From Panicum virgatum (Eukaryota; Streptophyta; Magnoliopsida; Poales; Poaceae): a stretch of 64,000 bases of DNA. Shown here piece after piece: positions 34,027 through 44,815 of the stretch. The position numbers and the translations under genes were made by a program. The notes under the pieces are model-generated. The model worked only from the letters and a program-made list of their open reading frames with translations. It had not been told where the DNA came from and made no database searches. Within the stretch, counting starts at the first letter, position 1. Each line of letters starts with the position of its first letter. The stretch lies in NCBI RefSeq assembly GCF_016808335.1, contig NC_053139.1:38374464-38438463 (forward strand), in the 5' to 3' direction.

Positions 34027-35780
34027 CTCAAGGAAAACTCAAATCGAATGAAATTTACAATTCACATCCAGTGGAGACAGTCTTCTATCTGTCACTGATG
34101 TGTCACATGTGCTAGCTTCCCCTGAAATGTAAAAACAATTAGAACAGGTGAGTTTCTGAACTGGTACATTATGTGCAGATCACAACTTCATTTGTTACTC
34201 ATATGATCTTAGTTGAGAGTATATAGTATTTGGTTCCGCTTGCAGAGATGGAGCATGAGCTGACACAATTGGCTATGGCGGAGGAGAGACTAGGTACTCC
34301 TGAAAACTATTAAGGGGCTCAGAAATTCACTATATGCAACCACTGAACAAAGATAAAAGCTGCAATACTGCTTATTTTGGTGGTAATAGGTAGTCTTGGC
34401 CATTTGATAATTACACCCTCATGTCCTCAGGTAGGATAATCCCACAAAATCACCGCTAATACAATGGCATTGTGGGGACAAGAAGACAAAGAAGTAATGT
34501 GTGTATGTCTGCTTTTGTGAAATTCGTTTATCCGTACTACCTTAAACAATGGAGTTGGTTGTCATGGTGCCTGCCATCACCAGTTCACCATCACTCTGCC
34601 CCTATACTTTGTCTTTTTTACCCACCCTTGCCCCTAAGTGTCATTATTGGGATTTTATTTGTTGTCTTATTTCATTTGCACACAACAGTAACTATCTACA
34701 TGTTCTCATTTTGCCCATACGTTGCGATGGCGCAACAAATCACAAAATTTCATATAGATAGTTACAGCTATGTGCAATTGAAATAAGACATTGTTTTAAA
34801 TATCCTCTCTTGGCTATTGACAAAGATGCAGGTTAGTTTTGCTAACTTTTCAGAAACGAGAACCCAGACTAGAGGCACAGAACCAGTTCCGATCAGGATT
34901 GGCTAAAATTATTCCCAGCATGCAGCAACTAGAAGCTATGCTGCAAATATACAAAACCGAGACGCAACTTTTGCATACTTTGCGGCTCCCTGTATTTGTA
35001 AACCACCTGCGCATTTCCCAACATCACATGAGCTAATCACCACTAAGCCAGTTGACTTCTATTTGCACAGGAGAACATGGCCAACTTAACATCAACAGAG
35101 GAACTAATGTTTCTTCATCACTTTTATGAGGTCGCCTAATTTAACATACTCCTGAATAAATTGTAGAAAGGATTCCACTTCACGGCCTGAATAAATTATC
35201 CAGAAGGAGGCTGTGTTGCTACAAATGGCAGCTGAACTCTCCTTCCTCCAGTGTCAATATCACTTCCTATCAACTAGTTGTGCATGCAATTCTTGTAAAG
35301 AAATCACTTCCTAACAACTCAATAGAAGTATAGGATACAAATTAACCCACACTAACAACAGAAAGGCACGGCAAAATCTATTATCATCACATTGATTTGG
35401 GGAACCAAGGGCGGCCTCACCTCACCTCGCGAACAGAGGAGTTTGTTGTAGGGGTAGGGAGATGGGGAAGCCGTCGGCCCCTGCTTCCCTGCGGCTGGGA
35501 CGGCCGGAGGAACTCGACGGACGGGTGAAGACGTGATTTCCCTCGGGGAGAGAGTCAACGACGGGGGAGCAGAGATCGCCGGCCCGACGACGTGGGGAGC
35601 GGAGGAATGCGAAGGACACCGACGTCTCGTCCGAACGCGATCGGAGGTGGGGGATGGAGGCGGCGCTAGGAAACACTAGTCGCCACGGTGTCGCGGGAGA
35701 GGCGGGCGCTGAGGGCGTCGGGGAGGCGCGGTCCGGCCGTCGGGGTTGGAGGGGAGCGGCGCTGACGAGGCACGGATGGG
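34027..35780 (-). promoter_or_regulatory. 5' UTR exons and UTR intron of the MSL gene
   Basis: An acceptor at 34123-34122 and a donor GCGAG|GTGAGG at 35426/35425 define a 5' UTR intron of about 1.3 kb. They leave a UTR segment 34121-34027 next to the ATG. The GC-rich region 35426 to about 35780 is the likely first, non-coding exon and promoter-proximal sequence. ORFs in it have no family resemblance. Confidence 0.55.
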
Positions 35781-35936
35781 GAATTTTCTGTTTTCCAACC
35801 TGCGATCTGGGGCTATTTTTACGTAGCGCCACTTTTGGGCAAGAAGCCGCAGAACGGCAGAAGCCTCTCCGCCGTTTTTGGCACGTGGACAATAACTTGA
35901 AGAAAAAAACCTTGTAATTCAGCTTCCGATTGCATC

Positions 35937-36506
35937 CAGGGTTTTAAAATCCGACCGGACCGGCCTAACCGCCGCCCTCCGGTACCGGTTTACCGGACCC
36001 GTTAGGCCGGTAACCGGTGGAAATTGGTTGAATTCAAATCCAAATTCAAATAAATTCAAAAACTCCCATGCAACCGGTTCCGACCGGTTTACCGGCCGAT
36101 TTGACCGGTTTACCGGTCGGTTTGACCGGTTTGAAATTCAAAAGCTCCCGTGCAACTGGTTTATCGGCTGGTTTGACCGGTTTACCGACCGGTTTGACCG
36201 GTTTACCGGCCGGTTTGACCGGTTTGATCGGTGGGCCTTCATGGGCCGGCCCATTTTTTCTTTTTCTTTTTTGATTTAACTTTAAATTCCCACAAACTAT
36301 ACTAAATGAATGAATTTTTGAGAAAATTTGACACCATTAGATTCATCACACCTTGAAGTATTTTTAGAAATTTTTTGGGAATTTTTTATTTTTTGAATTC
36401 AAATTTAAAATTTGAATTTTGGCCGGTTGGGTACCGGCCGAAACCGGACCGGTTTGACCGGTAACCGGTCAAACCGGACCGGTTCCCACCGGTTAGGTTA
36501 ACCTTG
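35937..36506. mobile_element. Non-autonomous hAT transposon, 570 bp, ACCGGT-rich
   Basis: The ends CAGGGTTTTAAAATCCG and CGGTTAGGTTAACCTTG are imperfect inverted repeats beginning CAGGG/CAAGG. They are flanked by the 8-bp direct duplication ATTGCATC (35929-35936, 36507-36514). The sub-terminal regions are dense in ACCGGTTT and TTGACCGG repeats in both orientations around an AT-rich core. The architecture is the same as the 14588-15125 element, with a different hexamer. Confidence 0.9.
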
Positions 36507-36825
36507 ATTGCATCACAATTTTTCATGCCACGACAACATCTTTTTTCAAAGTAAGATCATTTAGTAAGATTTGATGATACTAGTATTATGTTAAGAACTT
36601 CTAATGTACCATGATATCTTCCAACATGATGTTCTACCCTTGATCTTGACGTGGTGTGACGTTGTTGTACTAGCATATCAACTCGTGCAAACTGCACGAG
36701 CAAATATATTATGGTTATGATCACACCAAAATTTGTTTTATAGCAAATGGAGTATTTGGAAGGAAGTAGATGAGTTGATATCAAAGGAGAACACGATCGG
36801 TCAAGAAAGTTTTATAGAATAAATC

Positions 36826-37790
36826 CACTTTGCCGTTTTGCCCTTCTGAACTCTTGCCAAAGTCTAAAATTTCCCTTCTTGAACTAAGGAACCGAACATC
36901 CTACACCCCGAAATCTTGAAACTGTTTGTTTTACCCTCCCCCCTCCACCCCCACCCACCCAGACCAAAACCACCCTGGTTTTCCCCGGCAGAGCGGTTTT
37001 GTCTCTTTTTTTTCTTCATCCAACTTTCATAGCAAAAAAAATAGATCTAAAAATTATGAACTATTTTATAGAGGTAGAGTAGGTGATAAACAAACTACTT
37101 TAACTATTCTTTTTAGTTGGAATGCAAAAAAATTGGAATATAAATATTTAGATATGGGTAAAATTTAAGTTTTATTGAATTTTTAGGGCACAAAACGAGT
37201 TCTAGAATTTACCAAATTTGAAACTTAAGGTTCATTTTGAACTTATTTATCACGTCAATTTTATTTCACTCATGTTCTGTAGAAATTTTCAAAATTTTAT
37301 TAAAATAATCAAATTTGGTGCAAATTTTCCCTTTACAAATAAACTTAAAATATTGCTATGGATAAAATTAAAATGGTAAACTAAATTTAAAATAAAACTC
37401 ATGTTTAAGATTTGGTAAATTCTGGAACATGTTTTAATACCCTAAAAATTCAATGAAACTTAAATTTTACTCATATTCAAATATTTATATTTCAAAAAAA
37501 ATTGTATTCCAACTAAAAACAATAGTTAAAATAGTTTTCCTGTAATCTACTCCAACTCTATAAAACATTTTTATAATATTTAGAACCATTTAACTATTTT
37601 TTTTCTTGCTATGAAAGTTGGAAGGAGAAAAAAAAAGAAACATCGCTCTGTTGTGGCGAAAACCAGGGTTGTTTTGGTCGCGGGGGTAAATCAAACAGTT
37701 TCAAGAGTTCAGGGTGTAGGATGTCCGGTTTCGTAATTCAAGGGGGGAAAATCGAACTTTGGCAAGAGTTCAGGGGGTATAGTGGAGTTG
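36826..37790. repeat. Long foldback (inverted-repeat) element, about 965 bp
   Basis: The left arm (36826 to about 37260) and right arm (about 37370-37790) are inverted copies. Outer blocks are CCACTTTGCC...GAACTCTTGCCAAAG against CTTTGGCAAGAGTTCAGG...TATAGTGG; GAAACTGTTTG pairs with CAAACAGTTTC. Inner blocks TAAATATTTA...AAAATTTAAGTTTTATTGAA pair with TTCAATGAAACTTAAATTTT. The unpaired centre is only about 100 bp. No coding capacity and no clear target duplication. Confidence 0.8.
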
Positions 37791-39279
37791 TTCCTTTTTA
37801 GAAACAAAGTAAGTCCGACAACTATCTATATTCCACTAAAGTCATTAATTCTATTCTCTCAATATGCAAGCTATTCATGTTATATAGGAATCCACTATAT
37901 CAGACACTACATCACCATCCACTAGGACCATCTATTTATGTCTTTCCACCGATGTTATGTGACTAATAGCATTCATGTATGGAATTTATTAGCCTTTGTG
38001 AGTATCATGCTAAAAAAAATTCCACAGTAGAAATACATGGATAATATCATTTGTAATAGAATGTTGTCATGCAATTATCTTGGTGTTTCTACTATCAAAT
38101 TTCATCTTAAAATTTTGTTTAAGAAATAATTTCTGATCTAGATGTCCACCTAGGATCGGTTTCATATGGAGCCTTGAAAAGAACCTCCACTTAGTAACAG
38201 GAATATAAGATTCTTGCTTGTTATTAGAAGAAACGTACAAATCATTGTGCAATGAATGCTAAAAGTTTTTTTTTTTGTGAATGGGTGGATGCTAAAAGTT
38301 AAGGTATACCTTTTGCATATTTCAGCATGGTCAACAAGATCTAAATGTTATGGCGTGCTTTTAGCCATGGGTAATGAACTCTATGACGGCGATTATATTC
38401 ATCAAACTGCATACTTACGCTGTCTCCTGGCTTTGTTTTTTGTCAAACTACCACGAATGCGCATGACAATGGTTGTAGTCATTAGAATTCGAGGTCTACT
38501 AAGTGATGCTTTTTGTTATATGTGTTTCATTGGAAGAGGTAACAAGAAAACTGCAAACGATCTATAGCTAGCCAGCTAGGTAAGGAAATGCCGACATGAT
38601 CTACACCTTCCGTTCCAGTTTATTTGTGGACATTTTAGATGATGCGCGTATTGAAACTAAGGAATTAACACGCTGAAATCAGCGCAACAAATTTTACTCG
38701 TTTGTTAAAAATGTGAAAAAAAATCTGAACAGTTGAATGGTCTTTGTTATATGGTTTTGTAGTGACCTGCCCTCGTGGAAGCCCGCCAAGAACACCTCGG
38801 CCTCCTCGCCGTCGTCGCTCTTGATGTCTCGACCTCCACTGGCCGGTTCGCGTCGACGGCGTTCTCGTGCCGGTAGAAAGCCCTCCTCCTCCTCCTCCTC
38901 CTCCTCCTCCCTGGCCGCGTCCATGGCGAGCTTCTTGATTGCCGGCGCGGTGCGCGGGTCCGGTACGGTTGCTGGGACATATACGTGGACACACGGACAT
39001 GCACCATGCACACCAACGGGTCGGCGGACTCGAAGCCTGAGCTGAGTCCACAGACGAGTGATCGGGTCGTCCCTACGCGCGCGACGTGTCCAGCCGAACG
39101 CATCCTCCGTCGCGCGGGGCGGCGGCGCCCCCTCCCGACCGATCCTCGCAGCCACGCACACGCGGTCCGCGGCCACGGCGGGGCCGTAACCGCCGCCGCG
39201 GCCATGACGGAGTCCGCGTGCCTCCTCCCCCGACGATCCCCACTCGCCCCACCTCCCCCCTCCCTCCCTCCCTCCCTCC
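37791..39279. other. Upstream region of the subtilase gene
   Basis: No supported gene. Frames at 38694-39308 in several phases include an acidic run encoded by (CTC)n at about 38881-38911. They are overlapping and compositional; one minus-strand frame (with GEEAEVFLAGFHEGR) could be a fragment of a decayed gene, but I cannot assign it. Confidence 0.35.
38881..38911. repeat. (CTC)n trinucleotide repeat
   Basis: About ten consecutive CTC units upstream of the subtilase gene. Confidence 0.95.
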
Positions 39280-39287
39280 TTTATAGC
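39280..39287 (+). promoter_or_regulatory. TATA-like box of the subtilase gene
   Basis: TTTATAGC about 80 bp upstream of the ATG at 39366, just after a CCCT-rich tract. Position and sequence are plausible for a core promoter. Confidence 0.5.
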
Positions 39288-39365
39288 ACGATCGAGCTCG
39301 GGGCTCACCGACCACTGTGCTCTTTGGACTTGGCCATCAGTCTAGGCTAGCTCTGTCGCCCGGAC

Positions 39366-42300
39366 ATGGAGGCCAGCGGATCCACGCGCCCCGCCGCCGT
39401 GCTCCTCGTCCTGCTGTGCTCGCAGCTGCTGGCGGCGGCGGCGGCGCTCGCGGCGGCTACAGGCGGCGGCTCAGGGAAGAAGGCGGCGGCGGCGGCGGCC
39501 TACGTTGTGTACCTCGGCGGGCACCCGCGGCGCGACGGCGTGCTGTCGGCGGAGGAGGCGTCCCGGAGGGCCGCCGACGCGCACCGCAACCTCCTCGCCG
39601 CCGTCCTGGGGGAGTAAGTGCGCCGCCGTCCCTGCTTCCATTGCTGGAGGTCTGGAACTCACTGACCAATCGTGTCGACGCGGTGCAGCAGGGAGAAGGC
39701 GCGCGAGGCCATCTTCTACTCGTACACCAAGCACATCAACGGCTTCGCCGCCACCCTCGATCCCGGCGACGCCGCCGAGGTTGCGAGTGAGTGCGCCACC
39801 AGGCCGCCATGATCACGACCTTGGTCTGAAACTTTTTTGGTTTCTTGCATGATTCACATGAACGTGTGTGTTTCAGAGTACCCCGGAGTGGTGTCGGTGT
39901 TCCCGAACCGGGGCCGCAAGCTGCAGACGACGAGGTCGTGGCAGTTCCTGAGGCTCGAGAGGGACGGCGACGTCCCGCCGTGGTCGGCCTGGGCCACGGC
40001 CAGGTACGGCGAGGACACCATCATCGGGAACCTCGACTCCGGCGTCTGGCCCGAGTCCAAGAGCTTCGGCGAGGGCGAAATGGGCCCGATCCCCGACGAC
40101 TGGAAGGGCATCTGCCAGAACGAGCACGACGCCACCTTCCATTGCAACAGGTCGGTTCACCTCACAGATTTTTGCAGTCAGATCAACAGCAGATTTTTGG
40201 TAGTTGATCCAACTGTGGTGTCACCATGCAGCAAGCTCATCGGCGCGCGCTACTTCAACAAGGGGTACGAGGCGGCGGCGGGGAAGCCCGTGGACGACGC
40301 GCTGAAGACGCCGCGGGACGAGAACGGGCACGGCACGCACACCCTGTCGACGGCGGGGGGCGCGGCGGTGCGCGGCGCGGCAGCGTTCGGGTACGGCGGC
40401 GGCACGGCGCGCGGCGGCGCCCCGCGCGCGCGCGTGGCGGCCTACCGCATCTGCTTCCGCCCCATCAACGGCAGCGAGTGCTTCGACGCCGACGTCCTCG
40501 CGGGCTTCGAGGCCGCCATCGCCGACGGCGTGCACGTCATCTCGGCCTCCGTCGGCGGCGACGCCACCGACTACCTCGACGACGCCGTCGCCATCGGCTC
40601 GCTCCACGCCGTCAAGGCCGGCGTCACCGTCGTCTGCTCCGCCAGCAACTCCGGCCCGGACCCCGGCACCGTCACCAACGTCGCGCCGTGGATCCTCACC
40701 GTCGCCGCCAGCTCCACCGACAGGGAGTTCCCGGCCTTCGCCGTCTTCAACCGCACGAGGATCCAGGGCCGGAGCCTCTCGGAGAGGTGGCTGCACGGGA
40801 AAGGCTTCTACATCATCATCAATGGCGCTGAGGCCACAGCTCCTGGCAGCACGCAGAAAGACGCGTAAGAACAAATAAATCATGCTGCTCTCTGGAACGC
40901 AAGAATTTTCCCCTTTTATTTACAACGTGTGTGCGTGTGCAGGCAGGCATGCTTGCTGGGGTCGCTGGACCCGGAGAAGACCAAGGGGAAGATCGTGGTG
41001 TGCGTGAGAGGGGCCATCACGAGGGTGGAGAAGGGCGAGGCCGTGCGCCGCGCCGGCGGCGCCGCCATGATCCTCGTCAACGACGAGGTCTCCGGGAACG
41101 ACCTCCACGCCGACCCGCACGTGCTCCCGGCGGTGCACATCTCGTACGCCGACGGGCTCACGCTCTCGGACTACATCAAGAACAGCAAGTAAGCAGCCAC
41201 TAGCCAGTCTCGCAAAACTTGACCAGAAAATCGATTTTTTTTCTTTCTTTCTTCTCCGCAAAAGAAAAGAAATGTTCAGTGACAAAGAGCGCCATTGCTT
41301 TGCCGGAACTGCTGCTGATCTTAATTCTGAGCTGGGTGTGTTTGTGCTAGGGTCCCGTCCGGCTTCGTCATCAAGGGGAAGACGATCATCGGCATCAGGC
41401 CGGCGCCGGTCATGGCGGATTTCTCGTCTCAGGGGCCGAACATAGTGAACCCCGAGATCCTCAAGGTAACTTTTTTTTTTGTTTTTTGTTCACGATCTAC
41501 CTTGATCGAGCTTGATGTCACTCTGGACTGAATCGATACGTTCGCAGCCGGACGTCACGGCGCCGGGGGTGAGCGTGATCGCCGCCTGGACCGGCGCGGC
41601 GGCGCCCACGGACCGGCCCTACGACCTGCGCCGCGTGCCGTTCAACGTCCTGTCCGGCACGTCCATGTCGTGCCCGCACGTGTCCGGCGTCGCCGGCCTG
41701 ATCAAGACCCTGCACCGCGACTGGAGCCCCGCCGCCATCAAGTCGGCCATCATGACTAGCGGTAAGTAACAGGCTCACGGCGAACATCCGGGCGTCGACA
41801 TCAACGCATCTAAAAAAGCCAAAATGACTAATAATTTGAGACGGAGGAAGTAGCTAACGAATCAAGCTGTTTGTGTTGTCGCCGCAGCCACGGATCTGGA
41901 CGCCGAACGGAACCCGATCAAGAACTCGTCCCACGCGGCGGCGACGCCGTTCAGCTACGGCGCCGGGCACGTGTACCCGAACCGGGCGGTGGACCCGGGG
42001 CTCGTCTACGACATGTCCATCGTCGACTACCTCGACTTCCTCTGCGCGCTCGGGTACAACGCGACGGCCATGGAGACCTTCAACAGGGGCTCGTTCGTGT
42101 GCCCCACCGCCGCCATGAGACTCCAGGACCTCAACTACCCGTCCATCACCGCGCACGGCCTCCACGCCGGCACCACCACGGTGGTGCGGCGCAGGGTCAA
42201 GAACGTCGGCGTGCCGGGGACGTACACGGCCACCGTCGTCAGGGAGCCGGAAGGAGTGCGCGTGGCGGTGACGCCGCCGATGCTGGTGTTCAGGGGAGCC

Positions 42301-42444
42301 GGCGAGGAAAAGGAGTTCGCCGTGAGCTTCACGGTCGGGAACCCTGCCCCGGTCACGGGCTACACGTTTGGCGCCATGGTCTGGTCTGATGGGAGCCATC
42401 AGGTGAGAAGTCCGCTGGTTGTGAAGATCATGGGGAACGAATGA
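39366..42444 (+). CDS. Subtilisin-like serine protease (plant subtilase, SBT5/AIR3-like)
   Basis: Secreted endopeptidase of clan S8. Eight exons (39366-39613, 39689-39786, 39877-40150, 40232-40864, 40943-41188, 41351-41465, 41548-41761, 41888-42444) give 794 residues in phase. A signal peptide (Leu/Ala-rich core at about residues 9-30) is followed by an I9 propeptide (YVVYLGG to about residue 135, with HINGFAATL). The catalytic triad is intact: D169 in [13 protein letters not shown]240 in NGHGTHT and S577 in SGTSMSCPH. The oxyanion Asn is in [13 protein letters not shown] domain lies between His and Ser (about 418-505, GKIVVCVRG), and a fibronectin-III-like tail starts near LNYPSI. Such enzymes act in the apoplast in cell-wall remodelling, development and peptide processing. 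The subgroup call is from overall likeness. The intron-rich structure is typical of SBT5-type genes. Confidence 0.95.
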
Positions 42445-42606
42445 CCTGGACATTTTATCACTTGGTAGATTGAACTAGGAATCTAGCTAGTGGAGAGAAA
42501 GCAGAAGGTAGGTAGCGGCTTTGAGCACTAGGACAGGATAAAATGTGGCATGGATTTGAATTTAACCACTGGTTGAATAACACAGCGCAAAAGATTTGAA
42601 TTGATC

Positions 42607-42698
42607 CAGTGTGTGTTACTAGGTCCAACTTATGTCATTGGTTGAGAATCTGCAGTGTGTGTTACTAGGTCCAACTTATGTCATTGGCTGAGAATCAG
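42607..42698. repeat. 46-bp tandem duplication
   Basis: Units 42607-42652 and 42653-42698, both starting CAGTGTGTGTTACTAGG, differ at about two positions. They lie about 160 bp after the subtilase stop, possibly in the 3' UTR. Confidence 0.88.
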
Positions 42699-42799
42699 AT
42701 TCTTGGAATTTGTTTCACGAGTTTTTTCTCCTTGAAAGGGCTATGGACTATGGTGTCAGTGTTTTCCCGCCAACCTACTGAAGGGATACTTTGAGGTAG

Positions 42800-43430
42800 T
42801 AGATTGTATGTAAAGTGTCGCCAAGATTAGAAATATGATGGTGCAAGCAACACGCGATTTAGACAGGTTCAGACTGTAAGTTGCGTAGCACCCTACTTAT
42901 CTTGTTTGGTGGTTTGTATTGACTGAGATTGTAGATTACATGTTATACTTTGGAGGGGTCTCTGCTCGTCTTTATATAGTCTGGATGGACAGGGTTACAA
43001 GAAAATCTAGCTTGATACAAGCCTATGAATCCTATTAGACTCTATCCGAGTAGTTTCCTTCCATACCGACTAGTCCCACTCCAATACGAGTACATTACAT
43101 GCATGATGTTAGGGTATGGGACATACCTCATCCCTTATTCCTTAAAGATCTATGCCATGTAAACTATCCGGCGGACCCGAAGCTGATAAGTCCCTGAGCT
43201 CTTCATAGCCGATCGAGTAGTTACTTCCGAGTTCTTTTTTGATGTCATCTTCGATTTCTTCTAAACTTCACCTAGAATATGTCTTCCGAGTACCTTCGGC
43301 TGCTTCGAGACTGCGTGGTGCTCTTGCCCAAGTAAATTTTAAATCTTCAGAGATAATTTTCATATATGGGTGCGATGAAAATCCCACTCCATATGGAGTA
43401 GCCTCTGAGCCTTCAGCTGAATCGAAGAAT
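42800..43430. mobile_element. Probable decayed LTR fragment
   Basis: The segment with ACGCGATTTAGACAGGTTCA, GTCTTTATATAGTCTGG and repeated GAGTAG/GACTAG motifs resembles LTRs of grass gypsy-type elements as I remember them. There are no termini or target duplication, so this is tentative. Confidence 0.35.
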
Positions 43431-44417
43431 TAGGCTAAATGTCCAATTTGAATTTGAATCTTCTTTCTTTTATCTTCCAAATATATTTAAAAAAAAGTCG
43501 AGGATGACATGTATCCCGCGGCCCCAAGCCTTGAACCAAAATCCCATATTTAGAAAAAGGATCCAAGACATCATGGCATGCATTGTAGAATATTTGTAAG
43601 AAATAGAATTGATGGTTAAAATGGGTTATTCGTTCAGAAATTTGAAAACCCCCTTTTCAGCATAAATCCCTGAAAAAGGTTATCGTTCAAAACAAATCTT
43701 ATCTGAGAAAACATTTCAGCTTTCATAGAATAGCTATTTTGCCCTTCCGTTGATTATTTAACAGTGCGGTAACTTAAAAGTAAATCCCACACTTTCGCTC
43801 TTACTGCTCTGGCCTTTGCCTTCCTCTGCTCCAGCGCCACCGCCTTGATTCTCAAACCTAAATCTGCTCCGTCCTTGCTGTCTCCTCCCACCATTTAAGT
43901 ACTTGCCAGCTCCTTTCCTACCCAGCGCGCACCTCCAACACGTTTCTCTAAAGCCCCCGAGCGAACTTGAAGAAAGGCTAGGTTAACCTAAACTTACAAT
44001 AAAAGAGTTATGTTTAAAACAAAAAAGATACTGTCAATCTACGAGTAGAGAGCTTCATGACATTTTTTTAATTGATGTAGCACTCCTTGGATTTTGTTGT
44101 ATGAGTTTTTTCTCCTTGAACGGGTTGTGGTAAGTAGTGCTAGGTCAACATAAACTTGCATTAGGCCAATTTCAGTAAAAGTATTATATGAGTGTTAAAT
44201 TTGCTAACATGTACTAATAGTATAAAGAGAGAGGAGAGAAGAGTGTCATGAAATGTGAGAGGAATGTCATCACTATGACACTCAAGTTTTCAGCCTTGAT
44301 AACTATGTCGATAACACTTCCATTAACACTGGCCTTATTGAGGTGAGTGTGATGTGTTTACATTCGAGCTCTGCAGATTAGGAGAGAGAGAAGAGGGAAG
44401 GAAAAAAAGTTATCAAT
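43431..44417. other. Intergenic, no gene seen
   Basis: AT-rich unique sequence. A short T/C-rich stretch at 43790-43960 has no supported reading frame. Small repeat blocks (TTTTTTCTCCTTGAA, also near 42723) suggest old transposon debris. Confidence 0.4.
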
Positions 44418-44570
44418 CACTCTGTTCGGCAGCTCCAGCAGCCTCCAGCACAACAGTATTTTTCTCTCACACCGCTCCAGCACCAGCTTCCAGCCACCAG
44501 CCAGCCAACAGTATTTTTTTCTCACACTACTCCAGCCACCAGCTCCAGCTCCAGCCCAGCGAACAGAGTG
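44418..44570. mobile_element. CACTA-derived MITE, 153 bp
   Basis: The termini CACTCTGTTCG / CGAACAGAGTG are a perfect 11-bp inverted repeat flanked by AAT on both sides (44415-44417, 44571-44573). The interior repeats CAGCTCCAG and ACAGTATTTTT. It is the same family as 12910-13045. Confidence 0.85.
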
Positions 44571-44815
44571 AATCTGCTAGAAGAGTAAGCTTCTTCGGCG
44601 TGCTTGTCCAGACACTAATTGGTTCCTAGTGTGTAACTTTATTTCATGTCCCACTTTCTGCCTTCATATTATTTCTGGGATAAAGACCATGCAATAAAAG
44701 GATGTTATTTACTCATAGTGAAACTGAATAGCAGATGAACATTCCATGTAGATGAGTTCTAGCTACATTTATGTTCCACTGAATCAATCCATGCATTGCA
44801 TGCAGGACAAATGAA

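Noticed and set aside
38694..39308. 204-codon minus frame with a poly-Glu run upstream of the subtilase
   Set aside because: The poly-Glu is a (CTC)n microsatellite, other phases are equally open, and it overlaps the subtilase promoter. I kept only a note that part of it could be a decayed gene.
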